Shown here piece by piece: positions 62,466 through 64,000 of a stretch of DNA of 64,000 nucleotides (its first letter is position 1; the number at the start of each line of letters is the position of its first letter). The notes beneath the pieces are model-generated. The model saw only the letters and a list, made by a program, of their open reading frames with translations. It was not told where the DNA came from and did no database searches. This stretch comes from Vulcanimicrobiota bacterium (GTDB lineage Bacteria > Vulcanimicrobiota > Vulcanimicrobiia > Vulcanimicrobiales > Vulcanimicrobiaceae), in contig DAIDGX010000003.1 in the NCBI GenBank assembly GCA_027452165.1, positions 237,617 through 301,616 on the forward strand, written 5' to 3'. The position numbers were made by a program, and so were the translations under genes.

Positions 62466-62867
62466 CTATGGGAGCCACACCAATTTGAAATGCCCATCGG
62501 ACTCCGTCAACTCCGCCGTTACGAGATAATAGTCCACATCCGCGGGTTCTCTGTAACGCATTCGTCCCGTGTTGAGCATGGCTAGTACCTCAGCACCTTT
62601 TACGCAGAAGTGAGCATTGAGCGGGAGAGCCTGGACCTCAACCGACGGCGTGTCCAAGATATTGGACCGGAACTGGCGATGCGCCAACACGCAGTCCCGG
62701 TCTGACGGGAATCCGCCATTCGGCGTCTCGAAGTGGACGTTGATGAGGGTCGCCATGTTCGTGCGGTTGAAAAATCGGACGACGATCCAATGCCGGGTCG
62801 CCGCCTGCGATGGCCGTACCACGACAACGGCAAGAAGCAACGCAAAAAGCGTGGTGAGGATCTTCAT
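62466..62867 (-). CDS. Exported protein of unknown function
   Basis: 133 residues from ATG 62867, with signal peptide MKILTTLFALLLAVVVVRPSQA. The mature domain has two cysteines (RDCVLAHRQF and NAHFCVKGAE) that could form a disulfide, and reads like a small beta-sandwich (HWIVVRFFNRTNMATLINVHF). No family recognised. It lies in the mobile zone between the toxin remnant and the duplicated tRNA end. Confidence 0.6.
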   Translation of the reverse strand: MKILTTLFALLLAVVVVRPSQAATRHWIVVRFFNRTNMATLINVHFETPNGGFPSDRDCVLAHRQFRSNILDTPSVEVQALPLNAHFCVKGAEVLAMLNTGRMRYREPADVDYYLVTAELTESDGHFKLVWLP

Positions 62868-62972
62868 ACCGCAGATTTCCCGATAACGAAGTGCCTCCCT
62901 CGCGAGTATGCCAGCCAAATGGCTGATGTTGGCTCGGTTTGGTGGCCACTTCACGCTCAGGATGACGATTCT

Positions 62973-62987
62973 CGTCTTAGCAAGACG
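62973..62987. repeat. Small perfect hairpin CGTCTT-agc-AAGACG
   Basis: A 6-bp stem with a 3-nt loop lies just downstream (in the minus direction) of the shorter tRNA-Asn 3'-end copy. It may be a relic of a tRNA terminator; no T-run follows. Confidence 0.35.
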
Positions 62988-62997
62988 GCCATTAAAA

Positions 62998-63019
62998 TGG
63001 CTCCGGATGCTGGACTCGA
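62998..63019 (-). repeat. Duplicated tRNA-Asn 3' end, 22 bp (putative att copy)
   Basis: These 22 bp (starting TGGCTCCGGATGCTGG) are identical to 63156-63177 and correspond to the 3' acceptor strand, CCA end and part of the T-arm of a tRNA-Asn. The identity stops in the T-loop. Such short copies arise as attachment-site cores when a tyrosine-recombinase element integrates in a tRNA gene. Confidence 0.65.
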
Positions 63020-63112
63020 GGCGGTTCGGCCGCCCTCGGCGGTCGCACATCGGGTGCTCCGAACCTTCCGCTGCCAGCTTCGCTCGTTCTCGATACCCTG
63101 ATATGCGGACGA

Positions 63113-63155
63113 TGAAATAGCAAAGCCGCCCCGTTGGGGCGGCTTTGCTATTTCA
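63113..63155 (-). terminator. Strong hairpin next to the tRNA-Asn fragment
   Basis: A perfect 20-bp inverted repeat (63113-63132 and 63136-63155) has a 3-nt loop. The stem includes AAAGCCGCCCC/GGGGCGGCTTT. It directly follows the CCA end of the tRNA fragment on the minus strand, the position of a native tRNA terminator. The A/T-rich outer stem makes it usable in either direction. Confidence 0.75.
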
Positions 63156-63200
63156 TGGCTCCGGATGCTGGACTCGAACCAGCGACCCGCTGATTAACAG
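63156..63200 (-). tRNA. tRNA-Asn(GTT) 3' fragment, 45 nt
   Basis: On the minus strand the bases from 63200 down to 63156 read the anticodon loop CTGTTAA (anticodon GTT), the 3' anticodon stem, a complete T-arm (GCTGG-TTCGAGT-CCAGC), the 3' acceptor strand and an encoded CCA. The 5' half is missing: upstream bases neither complete the anticodon stem nor supply a D-arm or 5' acceptor strand. This is the form left at one end of an element integrated into a tRNA gene. It is not a functional tRNA. Confidence 0.85.
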
Positions 63201-63685
63201 ATAGGCCATGGCCATTTTCGCAGGTGTCACCACGGGGTACCGGATGGCAGTATTTCCCCTATTTTTCAGCGGTTTCCGACGATATGCGAATCACCAGCCG
63301 ATACCAGCGTTTTGCACGAATCCGCCCTCAACTGTGTGCGCAACTGTGTGCGAAAATCCGCGCTACGAAGGTTCAGTCCACGCGAGCCTCGATTCGCCCG
63401 CGCCAACGGGAATCGAACGTCAGACATGGGTTCCTGGCCCCTCCGATTGGCTACTAAAATCCCCTAAAACTTGGGGTTTCCAGACCTCTACTTGCGGCCC
63501 TCTCCTGGCCATTTCTGTCCCCTCTGTTGCACGAGCGTTGCACATCACTGCCTTCCTCGCACTTCGCTGGCCGCAGTCCGCCACGTAAAACGCTCAAGCA
63601 GGGTCTTATGGCCTAGCTAACGGGCGCATCCTCTCTTGCAGTGGAACACATCACAATAACTCACGGCTAGGAGGACGGGACCTGC
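63201..63685. other. 485-bp region without a recognisable gene
   Basis: All six frames are short and none has coding character I recognise. A 12-bp tandem duplication, CAACTGTGTGCG twice, lies at 63329-63352. The minus strand runs from an unknown 5' segment into the tRNA fragment, which is where an integrase gene would often end, but no integrase motif (R...HxLRH...Y) is visible. Probably degraded mobile DNA. Confidence 0.5.
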
Positions 63686-63883
63686 TTGGCACGCTCTAAA
63701 CGAACACTTTCAATAACCTACGGTGGAGGCTCCGTCGGAGACGGTACCATGCTCGCCGAGGACTTTGGCACCTCCATCGCCGCGTTCAGTATGCTGTACG
63801 CTCATGTCTCAAGCGCCCCGCGCAAGAGTTTCGAAGTACGCATTGCATCTGATTTCAAGAGCGGAAGTTTTCAGTTTGAATGA
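63686..63883 (+). pseudogene. Truncated N-terminal fragment of a mobile-element-associated protein
   Basis: 65 residues from TTG 63686, with AGGAGG about 12 nt upstream. The sequence LSITYGGGSVGDGTMLAEDFG, then a helix and DFKSGSFQFE, resembles the first ~65 residues of a family of roughly 300-residue proteins common in integrated elements (pattern: beta strand with T-Y-x-G-G, then helix, then DFKxGSF). Here a TGA follows at once and neither other frame continues for more than a few codons. Family recognition is from memory and moderate. Confidence 0.5.
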
Positions 63884-63964
63884 GACCAGCGTCGCGCGTG
63901 ATTAGTGTGCGGCGCCTAAGAATGTTACGTGGCGTCCGGTGTACCTGTCAAGCGATTGGTGAAC

Positions 63965-64000
63965 ATGCTACGCTACCTTGTCGCGCTCGTCGGAGTCTCC
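63965..64000 (+). CDS. Possible start of an exported protein, cut by window end
   Basis: ATG 63965 (or GTG 63959) with GGTGA just upstream opens a frame reading MLRYLVALVGVS, which looks like the start of a signal peptide or TM helix. Only 12 codons are inside the window, so this is tentative. Confidence 0.3.
   Translation, partial: MLRYLVALVGVS

Noticed and set aside
63156..63200. Functional tRNA-Asn
   Set aside because: The 5' half (acceptor strand, D-arm, 5' anticodon stem) is absent, so it cannot fold as a tRNA.
63395..63430. Second tRNA fragment (a GGGAATCGAAC-like T-arm)
   Set aside because: The T-stem does not pair well and no acceptor strand or CCA follows; likely coincidence.

Overview
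The window is 64 kb of GC-rich chromosomal DNA from a diderm bacterium. A secretin, anhydro-muropeptide recycling genes and several exported beta-barrel-like or lipoprotein products argue for an outer membrane. ClpC, a methylmalonyl-CoA mutase large subunit without its B12 domain, and an epsilon-like acyl-CoA carboxylase peptide point away from Proteobacteria. My best guess is a Candidatus Eremiobacterota (WPS-2/Vulcanimicrobiota)-like lineage. That is a taxonomic inference from gene content, not something the sequence proves. No rRNA gene, CRISPR array or complete tRNA was found.

Layout. 0-10 kb: a WYL regulator (cut by the window edge), a proline-rich exported protein, the overlapping methionine-salvage trio mtnB-mtnD-mtnC, a bifunctional NadR-like protein, ClpC with a strong terminator, a small outer-membrane-like protein, a DUF59 protein, and a thioesterase-hydrolase-TetR operon facing a 14-TM MFS exporter across a TetR-type operator. 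12-27 kb: propionate/fatty acid metabolism in three pieces: carboxyltransferase (pccB type); fabI with an epsilon-like peptide and a biotin carboxylase-BCCP; and methylmalonyl-CoA mutase with epimerase. The first two pieces are separated by a lower-GC insert (13.9-16.5 kb) holding a lipoprotein/membrane-protein pair and an intact IS5-family element with a CTAG target duplication. A DnaA-box cluster lies at 20.14-20.18 kb next to a zinc-ribbon HNH nuclease.

27-29 kb: two translationally coupled radical SAM/SPASM proteins of the alternative haem (AhbC/TIGR04053) type. 29-37 kb: a tight minus-strand operon for peptidoglycan recycling (orphan ABC ATPase, NagZ, serine hydrolase, AnmK, GlcNAc-kinase-like protein, MurQ, DUF4127), almost every junction overlapping. 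37-56 kb: secreted retropepsin-like protein, DUF167, a sensor kinase/Rcp1-like regulator/REC-PAS-GGDEF-EAL operon, a PilZ protein, DEAD-box helicase, secretin, Suv3-like helicase, TMEM175-like channel and a MASE4-GGDEF-EAL protein. Cyclic-di-GMP signalling and a secretin-based surface machine are therefore clustered.

56-64 kb: small secreted proteins, an S9 peptidase, an arsenic operon (arsR-arsI-acr3) with a near-perfect promoter, then a decaying mobile zone: an IS3 remnant, an antitoxin with a wrecked toxin gene, and a 45-nt tRNA-Asn 3' fragment whose end is repeated 158 bp away, as expected at an integration boundary.

Two themes recur. Genes overlap by ATGA/GTGA at most operon junctions. 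Several first genes carry a TANNNT box exactly 6 nt before the start codon, suggesting leaderless mRNAs. The most unusual items are the DUF4127-containing recycling operon, the low-GC lipoprotein/membrane pair with a G8 tract, the DnaA-box cluster and the leaderless promoter pattern.
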